Counted from the stretch's first letter, positions 6,608-15,131 are shown. The stretch is DNA of 16,408 nt from an uncultured Collinsella sp. (GCA_959027945.1 CAUFRO010000041.1:1-16408); one strand, 5' to 3'. Notes: generated by a model from the letters alone, not told the origin. Made by a program: numbers and translations.

Positions 6608-7495
6608 CTACCAGCTCAGCAGCTCGTAGCCGTCCTCGGTCACCACGAGCTGTACCTCGCACTGGGCCGAATCGCTACCGTCCTTGGTGCGCACGCACCA
6701 ACCGTCACCCTTGCTAATCTTGATGTCGGGCGCTCCGGCGTTGACCATGGGCTCGATGGTAAAGACCATGCCCGGAGCCATGATGGTGTCCACATCGGGC
6801 GCCTCGGTGGTAAAGCCCACAAATGGGTCCTCGTGGAACTCCTTACCGATGCCGTGTCCGCCGTACTCGCGCACCACGCTAAAGCCGGCGTCCTCGACGG
6901 TCTTTTGCACGGCCTCGGCCATAACGGACAACGGCAGCCATGGCTTGACGGCCGCCAGACCCGCCTCCACGCTGGCACGGGTGACGTCGACCAGGCGCTG
7001 GCGCTCGGCCGAGACCTCGCCGATGCAGAACATGCGGCTCGAGTCGCTAAAGTAGCCGTCTAGGATCGTGGAGCAGTCGACGTTGATGATGTCGCCCTCG
7101 TGCAGCACATCCGCATCGCAGGGGATACCGTGGCAGACGACGTCGTTGATCGAGGTACACACGCTCTTGGGATAGCCCTCGTATTTGAGATCGGCCGGCG
7201 TGCCACCGTGCTCGACGGTGTAGTCGTAGATCATCTGGTCGATCTGGTTGGTGGTCATGCCCGCGGCGATGTGTTCGCCTACGTAATCGAGCACACCCAC
7301 GTTGATGGCGGCCGAGCGCTTGATGCCCTCGATATCGGCGGGCGTCTTGTAGAGCGTGCGGGGCAGAACCTCCCAGCCCTCTTCCCACAAGCGCTCGAGG
7401 CGCTCATCAAAGGCGCTATGGCATTTCTTATATTTTTTGCCGCTGCCGCACCAGCAGGCGTCGTTGCGGCCGGGCACGGGTCCATTGTCAAACAT
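6608..7495 (-). CDS. map: Type I methionine aminopeptidase with N-terminal SEC-C zinc motif
   Basis: Removes the initiator methionine from nascent proteins. The 295-residue protein has a SEC-C zinc-binding motif at 9-26 (Cys14, Cys16, Cys25, His26 in CWCGSGKKYKKCH), a linker, then a catalytic pita-bread domain. The active site is complete: His122 (CHGIP), Asp140 and Asp151, His214 (GGHGIG), His221, Glu248 (FTIEP) and Glu280. The spacings 18, 11 and 7 match E. coli His79-Asp97-Asp108 and His171-His178. The SEC-C extension is known in other bacterial MetAPs and may help ribosome or nascent-chain binding. Start: ATG with AAAGGA upstream. A TATACT -10-like box is at 7521-7526 with no clear -35. 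The gene stands alone here rather than in the ribosomal-protein operon. Confidence 0.96.
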   Translation of the reverse strand: MFDNGPVPGRNDACWCGSGKKYKKCHSAFDERLERLWEEGWEVLPRTLYKTPADIEGIKRSAAINVGVLDYVGEHIAAGMTTNQIDQMIYDYTVEHGGTPADLKYEGYPKSVCTSINDVVCHGIPCDADVLHEGDIINVDCSTILDGYFSDSSRMFCIGEVSAERQRLVDVTRASVEAGLAAVKPWLPLSVMAEAVQKTVEDAGFSVVREYGGHGIGKEFHEDPFVGFTTEAPDVDTIMAPGMVFTIEPMVNAGAPDIKISKGDGWCVRTKDGSDSAQCEVQLVVTEDGYELLSW

Positions 7496-7550
7496 GGCTA
7501 ACTTCCTTTCATTCGCAGCTAGTATAGCCCACTCACAGGGCAGCTGCGCG

Positions 7551-8327
7551 CTAGTAGCTCACCTGGCAGGGGATGCCGAGGGTGCGCACGCGTGCGGCAA
7601 TCGTGTCGAGCACCTCGGGCGCCGCTTTAGCAAGGCCGGCGATTGGTGTCTCGCGCGCCACCGTGTAGATGGTCGCTTCTTGTGGGCGAATGCGCTCAAG
7701 CGCCGCGAGCCAGGGGGCGACGTACTCCTCGCCGGTGTTGTCGATGGGCTTGCCCTGATACTCACCGGTCAAAAAGATCGTCTGGATAATAACGTGACCG
7801 TCAAAGCTTGCGAACGTCTCAATCTGGTGCTCGACGTCGTAGGGGCCAACAGGCTGGTCGAGCAGCTGGATAAATGCCGGATCGACCGTATCGAGCTTGA
7901 GGATGTTGTCGTCGACCATCATGAGTGCATCGTGCACCTCGGGGCGGTCGGCGCGCGTACCGTTGGAGAGTACGGCGATTTTGGAGTTTGGGGCAAGCTC
8001 GTCGCGCAGCGCGACGGCGCCGGCGATGGCCTGCGGAAACTCCGGTGCGGCGGTGGGCTCGCCGTTGCCTGCGAAGGTGATCACATCGGGGAGCTCGCCC
8101 TCGGTTGCCATCTCGCGCAGCTTTGCCTCGAGCGCGTCGAGTACTACGGCGGCTGTGTTGTACGGCTCATGGCAGGGGCGCTCGGCATTGAGGCCGTTTT
8201 CGCAGTACATGCAGTCGAACGTGCAGATTTTGCCGCTGGCCGGCATCATGTTGACGCCGAGCGAGAGGCCAAGGCGACGGCTGCGAACGGGCCCAAAGAT
8301 GGGGCTGGCATTCAAAAACGTAGACAT
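7551..8327 (-). CDS. Radical SAM protein (COG0731-like)
   Basis: A 258-residue radical SAM enzyme. Cys35, Cys39 and Cys42 in CTFDCMYC give the CxxxCxxC iron-sulfur motif; FAGNGEPT is the SAM-binding GGE-like strand, and SRRLGLSLGVN just before the cysteines is typical of the group related to the wyosine-base synthase TYW1 (COG0731). The bacterial members have no settled function, so a substrate is not named. I use ATG 8327 because GAGGAG (8337-8342) is nine bases away; the in-frame ATG at 8333 would leave only three. The frame stays open much further upstream, but that part is antisense to the hydrolase gene and contains nothing conserved. The C-terminus ends at a TAG 55 bases from the map start, so it may be cotranscribed with map. 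Confidence 0.88.
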   Translation of the reverse strand: MSTFLNASPIFGPVRSRRLGLSLGVNMMPASGKICTFDCMYCENGLNAERPCHEPYNTAAVVLDALEAKLREMATEGELPDVITFAGNGEPTAAPEFPQAIAGAVALRDELAPNSKIAVLSNGTRADRPEVHDALMMVDDNILKLDTVDPAFIQLLDQPVGPYDVEHQIETFASFDGHVIIQTIFLTGEYQGKPIDNTGEEYVAPWLAALERIRPQEATIYTVARETPIAGLAKAAPEVLDTIAARVRTLGIPCQVSY

Positions 8328-8481
8328 AGGCATATGCTCCTCAAGACAATTGTGCCTAAGCATAGCATCGGCTCCAAAGCAAGGTGCGGGCTCTTGCTTT
8401 ACAAGTTTCGTTTTTTCACGTCGCCCATGATGCTGTGCCATGAAAAGCCTCGGGTCGGGTACAGTTAATCTGTTAACAAGG

Positions 8482-8532
8482 TATAAGGCAATGCGGGTCC
8501 ATCCAACCGTACTGACGTGCAACTGGATGGGC
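8482..8532 (+). promoter_or_regulatory. Possible promoter and leader hairpin of the alpha/beta hydrolase gene
   Basis: TATAAG at 8482-8487 is a good -10 box, but no convincing -35 lies 16-18 bases upstream. Downstream, GTCCATCCA (8497-8505) can pair with TGGATGGGC (8524-8532) over nine positions (one G-U) around an 18-base loop, ending 20 bases before the start codon. This could affect translation. Support is weak. Confidence 0.3.
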
Positions 8533-8552
8533 ATTGATGATGGGGGCACAAC

Positions 8553-9350
8553 ATGGATTTTACGGTCGAGAATGCGGGCACCACGATTGCCTGTCGCGAA
8601 TATGCCGGCCCGGATGTGTCGCCTGATGCTCCTGCTTTGGTGTGCGTGCACGGCGCTTGTGTCGACGGCACATTTTTCGACGGTATCGCTTGTGAGCTCA
8701 GCCGCAACTACCGCGTAATTGCCTACGACCGCCGCGGTTGCGGTGGCAGCAGCGATGCGGCAGACGGCAGCTATGATCTTGCCGCTCAGGCCGCCGACCT
8801 GCAAGCCGTGATCGAACACGTTGGCGCTCCGGCAAATGTGCTTGCGCATAGTGCCGGTACGTTGGTTGCGCTGGAGCTTCTTCGCACCGAACCCCATCTC
8901 GTCGCCCGTGCGATTCTGCATGAGCCGGCTGTGTCGGCCAAAGGCGTCGGTATGGGCGCAGCTCCGGTTTTGCTCGATATGATTGCGGCGGGAAAGGTTT
9001 CAAGGGCGCTCCGGCTTTTCTTGGGAGCCCTCGGCGACTTGGACCCCGAGGCTCCTGGGACGACCGAAGCGGAAGTCAAACATGCCCTGCGCAATGGTCG
9101 TTGCTTTATGGCCAATGAATACGGAACAAATATGACATATGCTCCCGACTGGGAGCGCGCTCGCGCGTCAAAGGCGGTGTCGGACGTGTTCTTGGGCGAG
9201 CTCTCGGTTGGCACGCCCCGCGAGGCGGGCACGAGGGTGGCTGCTGAATATCTCGATTGCCCCCTTGTGACGATTCCGGGCGCGCATAACGGTCTGCGCG
9301 ATCGCCCCGTTACGGCGGCAAATGCCGTTCGTGATGTCTTGGAGCGTTAG
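8553..9350 (+). CDS. Alpha/beta hydrolase
   Basis: A 265-residue alpha/beta-hydrolase-fold protein. The oxyanion motif is HGACVDG (33-39), followed by YDRRGCGGSS (58-67), typical of this family. The nucleophile elbow is AHSAG with Ser100, so the first Gly of GxSxG is replaced by Ala. The catalytic His is likely His245 (GAHNG). The acid residue is not obvious because the usual strand-6 motif ending in Asp reads GELSVGTPREAG. No signal peptide is seen, so it is cytosolic. The substrate cannot be named. The start ATG has only a poor GGGGGC site ahead. The gene sits between a minus-strand radical SAM gene and a signalling operon, and about 210 bases with their own promoter separate it from the latter, so no functional link is implied. 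Confidence 0.8.
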   Translation: MDFTVENAGTTIACREYAGPDVSPDAPALVCVHGACVDGTFFDGIACELSRNYRVIAYDRRGCGGSSDAADGSYDLAAQAADLQAVIEHVGAPANVLAHSAGTLVALELLRTEPHLVARAILHEPAVSAKGVGMGAAPVLLDMIAAGKVSRALRLFLGALGDLDPEAPGTTEAEVKHALRNGRCFMANEYGTNMTYAPDWERARASKAVSDVFLGELSVGTPREAGTRVAAEYLDCPLVTIPGAHNGLRDRPVTAANAVRDVLER

Positions 9351-9446
9351 CACGCTCGATGACCTGCGGGGAGAGGGGTTGTTAGCGTTTCGTCATTGTT
9401 AACGAATGCGTCCATAACCGCGCGCCCGCGGCTCCATTACCGCCGC

Positions 9447-9475
9447 TTGCCAGGTCATAAAAATGTAACGATAAT
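9447..9475 (+). promoter_or_regulatory. Sigma70-type promoter of the GGDEF-REC-HD-GYP/Hpt operon
   Basis: TTGCCA (9447-9452) and GATAAT (9470-9475) each match the consensus at five of six positions and are exactly 17 bases apart. Transcription would start near 9482, leaving an 80-base leader with a hairpin (TATGCAC at 9522-9528 with GTGCATA at 9536-9542) just before the ribosome site AGAAAGGG (9548-9555). An 8-bp inverted repeat, ATGACCTG (9359-9366) and CAGGTCAT (9451-9458), overlaps the -35 region. Confidence 0.75.
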
Positions 9476-9561
9476 CGCGCGTTTGCCTTCAGCTGTTAGA
9501 TGTTACCCTTGTACCAATTGATATGCACCGTTGCCGTGCATAACGATAGAAAGGGCCCCAT

Positions 9562-11442
9562 ATGCGCAAAAATCACGAGGTCAATCTAACCGACGAGGAG
9601 GCTGCCGCTGAGGTCGCCCGCGTCGCGAAGACCTACCCCGTGGTGCGTTTGCTGTCGGCCGATCAGATTAAGAGCGAGCCTAACTGCCTGCTCGCCGGCA
9701 ATCGGTGCCCTTGTCTGCGTCAGTCGAGTCTTGAGGCCTTGGCAGATTCCGATGAGGTGTCGGAGCAACTGCTCAACGATGGTGTTGAGTACCGCGCCCG
9801 CCTACGCCCTCTGAAGGTCGAGGGCGAGCCTCACGTCCTGCTGATGGTGCGCCCGATCGATGAGCAAGAGGCTGCAGAAGGGGACCTCGTCTACACCGAC
9901 GTGCTGACGAGTGTGCGCAATCGCCGATATTACGAGGAAAAGCTCCGTAGCGCCCGCATGAATGCCGGCGTTGCGGTGATCGACCTTGATGATTTTAGGG
10001 TCTTCAACGATACGTGTGGCCGTCATGCCGGCGACCTTGCGCTCGGTGCTGTGGCGACAGCCATACGCAGCGGAATTCGTTCGACTGACGAGCTTGTGCG
10101 CTATGGCTGCGACAAGTTTGTGGTCGTCATGCCCAATATTCCCTCCGATGACTTCACCCGTCGCCTGCATCAGGCGTCCGATGCCGTTCATTCCACGATT
10201 GTTCCGGGCCATGAGTACGTGAGCTTGACGGCATGTGTTGGTGGCGTTCGCATTCATGGCGAGACGGTCGATGAGGGAGTTGGCCGCGCTGTCCAGTTAT
10301 TGAGCCGCGCTAAGGCAAAAGCCGGTACGGTCGTGACCGATGCCGATTCCATCGAAGCCTTCCAAAGCGACAAGCCTTTGGTGCTTATTGTCGATGACTC
10401 CGAGATGAACCGAGCCATTCTCAAAGAGATGCTCAAGGACGAGTATTGCATCCTCGAGGCCGACAACGGTCGTACGGCGCTTGACATGGTCGACCGCTAT
10501 GGCGATGAGTTGTCGCTCGTGCTGCTGGATATTGTCATGCCGGGCATAAGCGGCTTTGAGGTGCTGGCCGATCTGTCGCGCCGATCGGGTATCGACAATC
10601 TGCCTTTTATCATGATTTCGAGCGAAGATTCCGATGATATGGTTCTGCGCGCGTACGAGCTGGGCGCCTCGGACTATATCAACCGCCCGTTTGACTCCCG
10701 TGTCGTGCGCCGCCGTGTAAGCAACACCATCCGCCTATACGCCAAACAGCGCCGTCTGACGAGCCTGCTGTCCCAGCAGTACAACGAGCGCGTCAAGAAC
10801 AGTCGCATGCTCATCGACATCATGGCCGGCGTCATGGAGCTTCGCAATGGCGAGAGCGGCAGGCACGTTACGAACATCGAGAAGCTGACCGAGCTGCTGC
10901 TTGGCTGTCTGGTCCAGCGTAGCGGCACGATCTCCCTCGACAATGAGGAACGCTCTACGATTGCCCTGGCTTCGGCGCTGCACGATATCGGCAAGATGTC
11001 GATTGACGATGCGATTCTCAACAAACCCGGGCGCCTTACGCCCGAGGAGTTCGAGATTATGAAGACGCATACCACGATCGGCGCCGACATGCTGCTCGAG
11101 CTGGGCCGCCATCACGTCGGCAATGCGCTTGTGGAATATGCGTACCAGATTGCGCGTTGGCATCACGAGCGCTGGGATGGCAAGGGTTATCCCGATGGCC
11201 TTAAGGGCAACCAGATTCCCATCGCCGCACAGGTGGTTTCGGTGGCCGACGTGTACGATGCTCTGACGAGCGTGCGCGTGTACAAGGACGCTATCCCGCA
11301 CAAGGAGGCTATCCAGATGATCTTGGACGGTAAGTGCGGTGAGTTTAACCCGCTGTTGCTCGACTGCCTGCTCGAGGTGCAAGACCGTATCGCCGAGACG
11401 TTGGCGCGCCCCGCCGACGTCGTCGCGTTTCCCACGATTTAG
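9562..11442 (+). CDS. Degenerate GGDEF - receiver - HD-GYP signalling protein
   Basis: A 626-residue cyclic-di-GMP signalling protein, probably cytosolic since no membrane segment is seen. Residues 1-105 form an uncharacterised sensor-like part with Cys42, Cys49 and Cys51. Residues 110-262 are a GGDEF domain starting with TDVLTSVRNRRYYEE; its active site reads GCDKF (182-186), so cyclase activity is unlikely, but an RxxD I-site (Arg173-Asp176) is kept at the usual distance. Residues 272-385 are a receiver with Asp278, Asp279, phospho-acceptor Asp323 (LLDIVMP), Ser353/Ser354 and Arg375 where Lys is usual. Residues 415-610 are an HD-GYP phosphodiesterase with His474-Asp475, His503, His534-His535, GYP (542-544) and Asp563 intact. 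It should hydrolyse c-di-GMP, gated by phosphorylation and perhaps by c-di-GMP binding at the I-site. It is followed 23 bases later by an Hpt gene. Confidence 0.92.
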   Translation: MRKNHEVNLTDEEAAAEVARVAKTYPVVRLLSADQIKSEPNCLLAGNRCPCLRQSSLEALADSDEVSEQLLNDGVEYRARLRPLKVEGEPHVLLMVRPIDEQEAAEGDLVYTDVLTSVRNRRYYEEKLRSARMNAGVAVIDLDDFRVFNDTCGRHAGDLALGAVATAIRSGIRSTDELVRYGCDKFVVVMPNIPSDDFTRRLHQASDAVHSTIVPGHEYVSLTACVGGVRIHGETVDEGVGRAVQLLSRAKAKAGTVVTDADSIEAFQSDKPLVLIVDDSEMNRAILKEMLKDEYCILEADNGRTALDMVDRYGDELSLVLLDIVMPGISGFEVLADLSRRSGIDNLPFIMISSEDSDDMVLRAYELGASDYINRPFDSRVVRRRVSNTIRLYAKQRRLTSLLSQQYNERVKNSRMLIDIMAGVMELRNGESGRHVTNIEKLTELLLGCLVQRSGTISLDNEERSTIALASALHDIGKMSIDDAILNKPGRLTPEEFEIMKTHTTIGADMLLELGRHHVGNALVEYAYQIARWHHERWDGKGYPDGLKGNQIPIAAQVVSVADVYDALTSVRVYKDAIPHKEAIQMILDGKCGEFNPLLLDCLLEVQDRIAETLARPADVVAFPTI

Positions 11443-11465
11443 TTTGACCAAAGGAGTTTTAATCC

Positions 11466-11822
11466 ATGATTTCCATGCGTGAGGCGTATGAGAAGATCGG
11501 CGCCAATTATGATGACGCATGCGCACGGCTGATGGGCGAGGAAATGCTTGCCCGCTTTGCCCTCAAGTTTTTGGATGACGAGAGCATGGACAAGCTGGAG
11601 GCCGCCATGGCGGCGGGAGACGCCGAAGGTGCGTTTATGGCAGCGCACACGCTCAAGGGCGTGAGCCAGAACCTGGGATTCGATAATCTGTACGAGCCGG
11701 CGGTCGTGGTGACCGAGGCGCTGCGCGGCGCCGATACCGTTGACGGCGCTCGCGAGGGAATGCATGCGCTGCAGCAGCAATATGCGGCAACGATGTCGGC
11801 TCTGCGCGAGGCGGCTGAATAA
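11466..11822 (+). CDS. Hpt-domain phosphotransfer protein
   Basis: A 118-residue all-helical histidine phosphotransfer protein. His61 in AAHTLKGVSQNLG is the phospho-accepting residue with the standard following Lys and Gly. The whole protein is one Hpt bundle with no kinase domain, so it shuttles phosphate from or to a receiver. Its gene starts 23 bases after the preceding stop with AAAGGAG upstream, so it is cotranscribed with the receiver-containing HD-GYP protein, its likely partner. No histidine kinase is in the window, so the phosphate donor must be encoded elsewhere, or the Hpt may act as a phosphate sink. ATG 11466 gives the best ribosome spacing; the ATG four codons in is an alternative. 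Confidence 0.9.
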   Translation: MISMREAYEKIGANYDDACARLMGEEMLARFALKFLDDESMDKLEAAMAAGDAEGAFMAAHTLKGVSQNLGFDNLYEPAVVVTEALRGADTVDGAREGMHALQQQYAATMSALREAAE

Positions 11823-11846
11823 GAGCTTGCGAGCCTTGGGCTGCTT

Positions 11847-11906
11847 GCCGGCCACATATAGGTGAAAGGGTGCCCCGCCGGACCATGTGGCCGGCGGGGC
11901 ACCCTT
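11847..11906. terminator. Strong convergent terminator with a competing alternative stem
   Basis: AAGGGTGCCCCGCCGG (11866-11881) pairs perfectly over 16 bp with 11891-11906 around a 9-base loop, followed on plus by TTATCTGTTTTG. It lies between the converging Hpt gene and the minus-strand amidotransferase-like gene and can serve both. An alternative perfect 11-bp stem, GCCGGCCACAT (11847-11857) with ATGTGGCCGGC (11885-11895), uses part of the same right arm, so the two stems exclude each other. Confidence 0.85.
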
Positions 11907-11927
11907 ATCTGTTTTGTGGTTCGCGTG

Positions 11928-12737
11928 CTAGCGGGCCTGCTTGACCTTGGCTGCCGCCTCGACAAACGACTTCCAGAGGTTAAAGTCGGTTTCGAGCGTC
12001 TGCCAGGTGTACTCGGGATGCCATTGCACGCCCAGGCAGAAGGGTTGGCCTTCGACTTCGATGCACTCGGGCACGCCATCGGTTGCCTTGGCGACCAAGC
12101 GCGTGCTTTTACCCAGACGATCGATGCAGCAGTGGTGTGCGGAGTTGGTCTGGATAAGCCTGTGCCCGCCAAGCGCGCGCTCCAGCAACGAGCCCGGCAC
12201 GACCTCGACGGGATGCACGGGGTCGTTGAGCACGTGGGTATGGCGCCACTGCGTGCGGCCCTCGCGCGCGCCCAGGCTTGGCACGTCCATGCACAGGGTG
12301 CCGCCGGTGGCGACATTGAGCAACTGCGTGCCGCGGCAGGTGGTAAAGAGCGGCTTTTTGGCGCGGAGCACCTCGCCGACCAGCTTAAACTCAAAGCTAT
12401 CGCGGATCTCGCAGCAGAGGGTGGGGTCGTAGGGTCGATCATCGCCCCAACGTTTGGGATTGACATCGGGGCCGCCGGGAATGGCGATGCCGTCGGCGAT
12501 ATCGACGTAATGACGGATGACCTCAATGTCCTCGGTGATGGACATCTGCAGCGGCAGGCCGCCGGCGGCAAGGATGGCATCGACAAAGACGCTCGCAATC
12601 TCCTCGTTGGGGGAGAGCGTCTCGCTCAAATAGGGTTTCGCTTCTTCCCAGCGTGGTGCGACCAGGATGAGCGGACGGTCGGCGGGATCGACGTCGACGT
12701 GCGGAGTGTAGGACGATGAGGTGCGGGTTCCGATCAT
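11928..12737 (-). CDS. Class I glutamine-amidotransferase-like hydrolase (PuuD/peptidase C26 family)
   Basis: A 269-residue gamma-glutamyl hydrolase-like enzyme. The nucleophile is Cys134 in TTCRGTQLLNV, with His240 and Glu242 in GVQWHPEYT completing the triad. IPGGPDVNPKRWG (86-98) and the TNSAHHCC segment (197-204) are the family blocks found in gamma-glutamyl-GABA hydrolase PuuD and related proteins. It would cleave a gamma-glutamyl amide in the cytosol. The exact substrate is unknown, and no putrescine-pathway genes are nearby. The usual nucleophile context GICRG reads TTCRG here. The start ATG at 12737 has only a weak purine-rich GAAAG ten bases upstream. The gene lies just past the ATPase of an amino-acid importer, 87 bases away, and read-through could join them. 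Confidence 0.88.
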   Translation of the reverse strand: MIGTRTSSSYTPHVDVDPADRPLILVAPRWEEAKPYLSETLSPNEEIASVFVDAILAAGGLPLQMSITEDIEVIRHYVDIADGIAIPGGPDVNPKRWGDDRPYDPTLCCEIRDSFEFKLVGEVLRAKKPLFTTCRGTQLLNVATGGTLCMDVPSLGAREGRTQWRHTHVLNDPVHPVEVVPGSLLERALGGHRLIQTNSAHHCCIDRLGKSTRLVAKATDGVPECIEVEGQPFCLGVQWHPEYTWQTLETDFNLWKSFVEAAAKVKQAR

Positions 12738-12824
12738 GGGCGTAGCTTTCGAATCCGGGTGGACATGGCACAGGGGTGGCGCGGAGCAAACGTTACTGAT
12801 GAATTTGCCCGCGTGGCAATTGGG
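12738..12824 (-). other. Spacer between ABC ATPase and amidotransferase-like gene, weak hairpin
   Basis: The spacer holds a weak imperfect palindrome, TTTGCC around CGCG with GGCAA (about 12803-12821), just past the ATPase stop. No T-tract follows on the minus strand, so termination would be poor. I see no convincing promoter for the downstream gene here. Confidence 0.35.
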
Positions 12825-13589
<765 letters not shown>

Positions 13590-13625
13590 GGTGCTCGGCT
13601 CCTTATGACTGGAAATGGTAAAGCA

Positions 13626-14459
13626 TTAGCGGATGATGGTCGCGCCGGTCTTGTGCGAAACGTAGACAGCGGCCTTGTTGATCGCGACGTTGATGAGGAT
13701 GTAGATGACCGCGATAACCAGGTAGACCGACACGAGGGCGTCGTAGTTGGTAATGAGCACACGGGCATTTTGCATGAGGTCGGGGTAGCTCACCACGTAG
13801 GCGACGGTGGTGTCTTTGACTACGACCACGAGCTGCGAAATCAACGACGGAATGATAAATCGAATAGCCTGCGGCAATACGATTTTAAAGGTGATTTTGG
13901 CTTTGGAGAGACCGAGCGCTTGGGCGGCCTCGACCTGGCCGCGCGGCACGGCGTTGACGCCGGCACGGAAGATCTCGGCCAGCACGCCGGCTGCAGCGAG
14001 CGCGACAGGGAGCGTGAGCATCCAAAACGACGGCAGCGCAATCTTGTACTGGGGCAGCACCAAAAAGAAGAAGTAGATGAACAGAAGGCTCGGCACGCCG
14101 CGGAAGAAATCGGTGAGCACGCGGCAGACCAGCTGCAGCGGCTTAATGTCGCTGGTACGGCCGAGCATAAGGGCTAAGCCCAGCACCAGCGCGATGGCGC
14201 CAGCGGTGAGTGCGACTTTAACGGTGCCCTCAAAGCCGGCAAGCAGGAACTTCCAAGTGGTGAGGTGCGTAAAGAAATACCAATAGTGGACCGAAAGCTG
14301 GCCGGTCACATAAAAGCGCTGCAGCACGAGGACGGCGAGCGCCGCTACAGCAACGAGCGAAATGGCGGTGCCGATGCGAATCTTTGCGCGCATCTTGGGG
14401 CCGGGAGCCTCGTAGAGCGCATCGCGCATGGTGAGCGCGGAGGTGGAGTGCTTGCTCAT
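13626..14459 (-). CDS. Polar amino-acid ABC importer permease, HisM type (second permease)
   Basis: A 277-residue inner-membrane permease with an N-terminal segment at about 32-48 and four or five further membrane helices between about 70 and 265. The EAA coupling loop, where the ATPase docks, is near 170-190 (VPRGQVEAAQALGLSKAKI). The protein has a longer N-terminus than its partner permease. Its ATG overlaps the stop of the upstream permease gene by four bases (ATGA, 14456-14459), indicating translational coupling and a heterodimeric pore. It ends 36 bases before the ATPase gene. Confidence 0.93.
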   Translation of the reverse strand: MSKHSTSALTMRDALYEAPGPKMRAKIRIGTAISLVAVAALAVLVLQRFYVTGQLSVHYWYFFTHLTTWKFLLAGFEGTVKVALTAGAIALVLGLALMLGRTSDIKPLQLVCRVLTDFFRGVPSLLFIYFFFLVLPQYKIALPSFWMLTLPVALAAAGVLAEIFRAGVNAVPRGQVEAAQALGLSKAKITFKIVLPQAIRFIIPSLISQLVVVVKDTTVAYVVSYPDLMQNARVLITNYDALVSVYLVIAVIYILINVAINKAAVYVSHKTGATIIR

Positions 14460-15115
14460 CGGAGGATCCTCACCTTCTTATCGATGTAGTTGCCAATGTG
14501 GCTCACCACAAAGGCCGTGCCCAGGTAGCCGAGTGCCGAGATAAAGAACGCGGCGACGCCGCCGAGCGAGCGCGTGTTGATGTAGCTCACCACGCCGGTG
14601 AGCTCCTGCGGTTTAAGCGGCACCTGGCTGCCGAGTGCGGTGGTGAGCATGACGGCGATAAAGAGGTTAGTCATGGGCAGCACGCTCGAGCGCAGCGCCT
14701 GCGGAATCACGATCTTGGCGAGGATACGGCTAAAGTTCATGCCCAGCGAGCGGGCGGCTTCCACCTGGCCGACGCCGACGGTGTTGATGCCGCTCATAAA
14801 GTTCTCGGAGCCAAAGGCCGAGCCCAAAAGGACCGTGGCGACGATAACGCAGGTGCGGTAGGGCAGGACGACCTTGAGCGGCGGAAGCGCATAGACGACG
14901 ATGATAAGCAGCGCGATGCCGGGGATGTTACGGAAGACCTGGACATACAGGTCACCAAAGACGCGCAGCGGCTTGAGCGGCGACACGCGCATCACGGTGA
15001 CGGCGACAGCCAGCACCATGGCGATGGCAAACGACTCAAGCGTCATGCCCCAGGTTGCTAGCAGCGCGTCGATATAGTTCTGGCCATAGAGCGACCAGAG
15101 CTCGGAGAGACTCAT
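14456..15115 (-). CDS. Polar amino-acid ABC importer permease, HisQ type (first permease)
   Basis: A 219-residue permease of the histidine/glutamine family with about five membrane helices (about 24-42, 62-80, 86-105, 146-163, 185-205). The EAA motif region is GVGQVEAARSLGMNFSRI (114-131), and PQALRSSVLP follows as in GlnP/HisM proteins. It is preceded by AGGAGG six bases before the ATG. With the second permease it should form the transmembrane channel that the ATPase and lipoprotein serve. Confidence 0.93.
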   Translation of the reverse strand: MSLSELWSLYGQNYIDALLATWGMTLESFAIAMVLAVAVTVMRVSPLKPLRVFGDLYVQVFRNIPGIALLIIVVYALPPLKVVLPYRTCVIVATVLLGSAFGSENFMSGINTVGVGQVEAARSLGMNFSRILAKIVIPQALRSSVLPMTNLFIAVMLTTALGSQVPLKPQELTGVVSYINTRSLGGVAAFFISALGYLGTAFVVSHIGNYIDKKVRILR

Positions 15116-15131
15116 GCGGACCTCCTGCCGA

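Noticed and set aside
8328..8921. N-terminal extension of about 198 residues to the radical SAM frame
   Set aside because: It is antisense to the alpha/beta hydrolase and unconserved-looking; GAGGAG places the start at 8327.
9359..9458. 8-bp inverted repeat ATGACCTG/CAGGTCAT spanning the promoter region of the signalling operon
   Set aside because: The arms are short and 84 bases apart. This is within chance expectation, so it is not called an operator on its own.
11928..12737. Amidotransferase-like gene as part of a putrescine or GABA pathway
   Set aside because: No other pathway genes are nearby; only the family can be supported.
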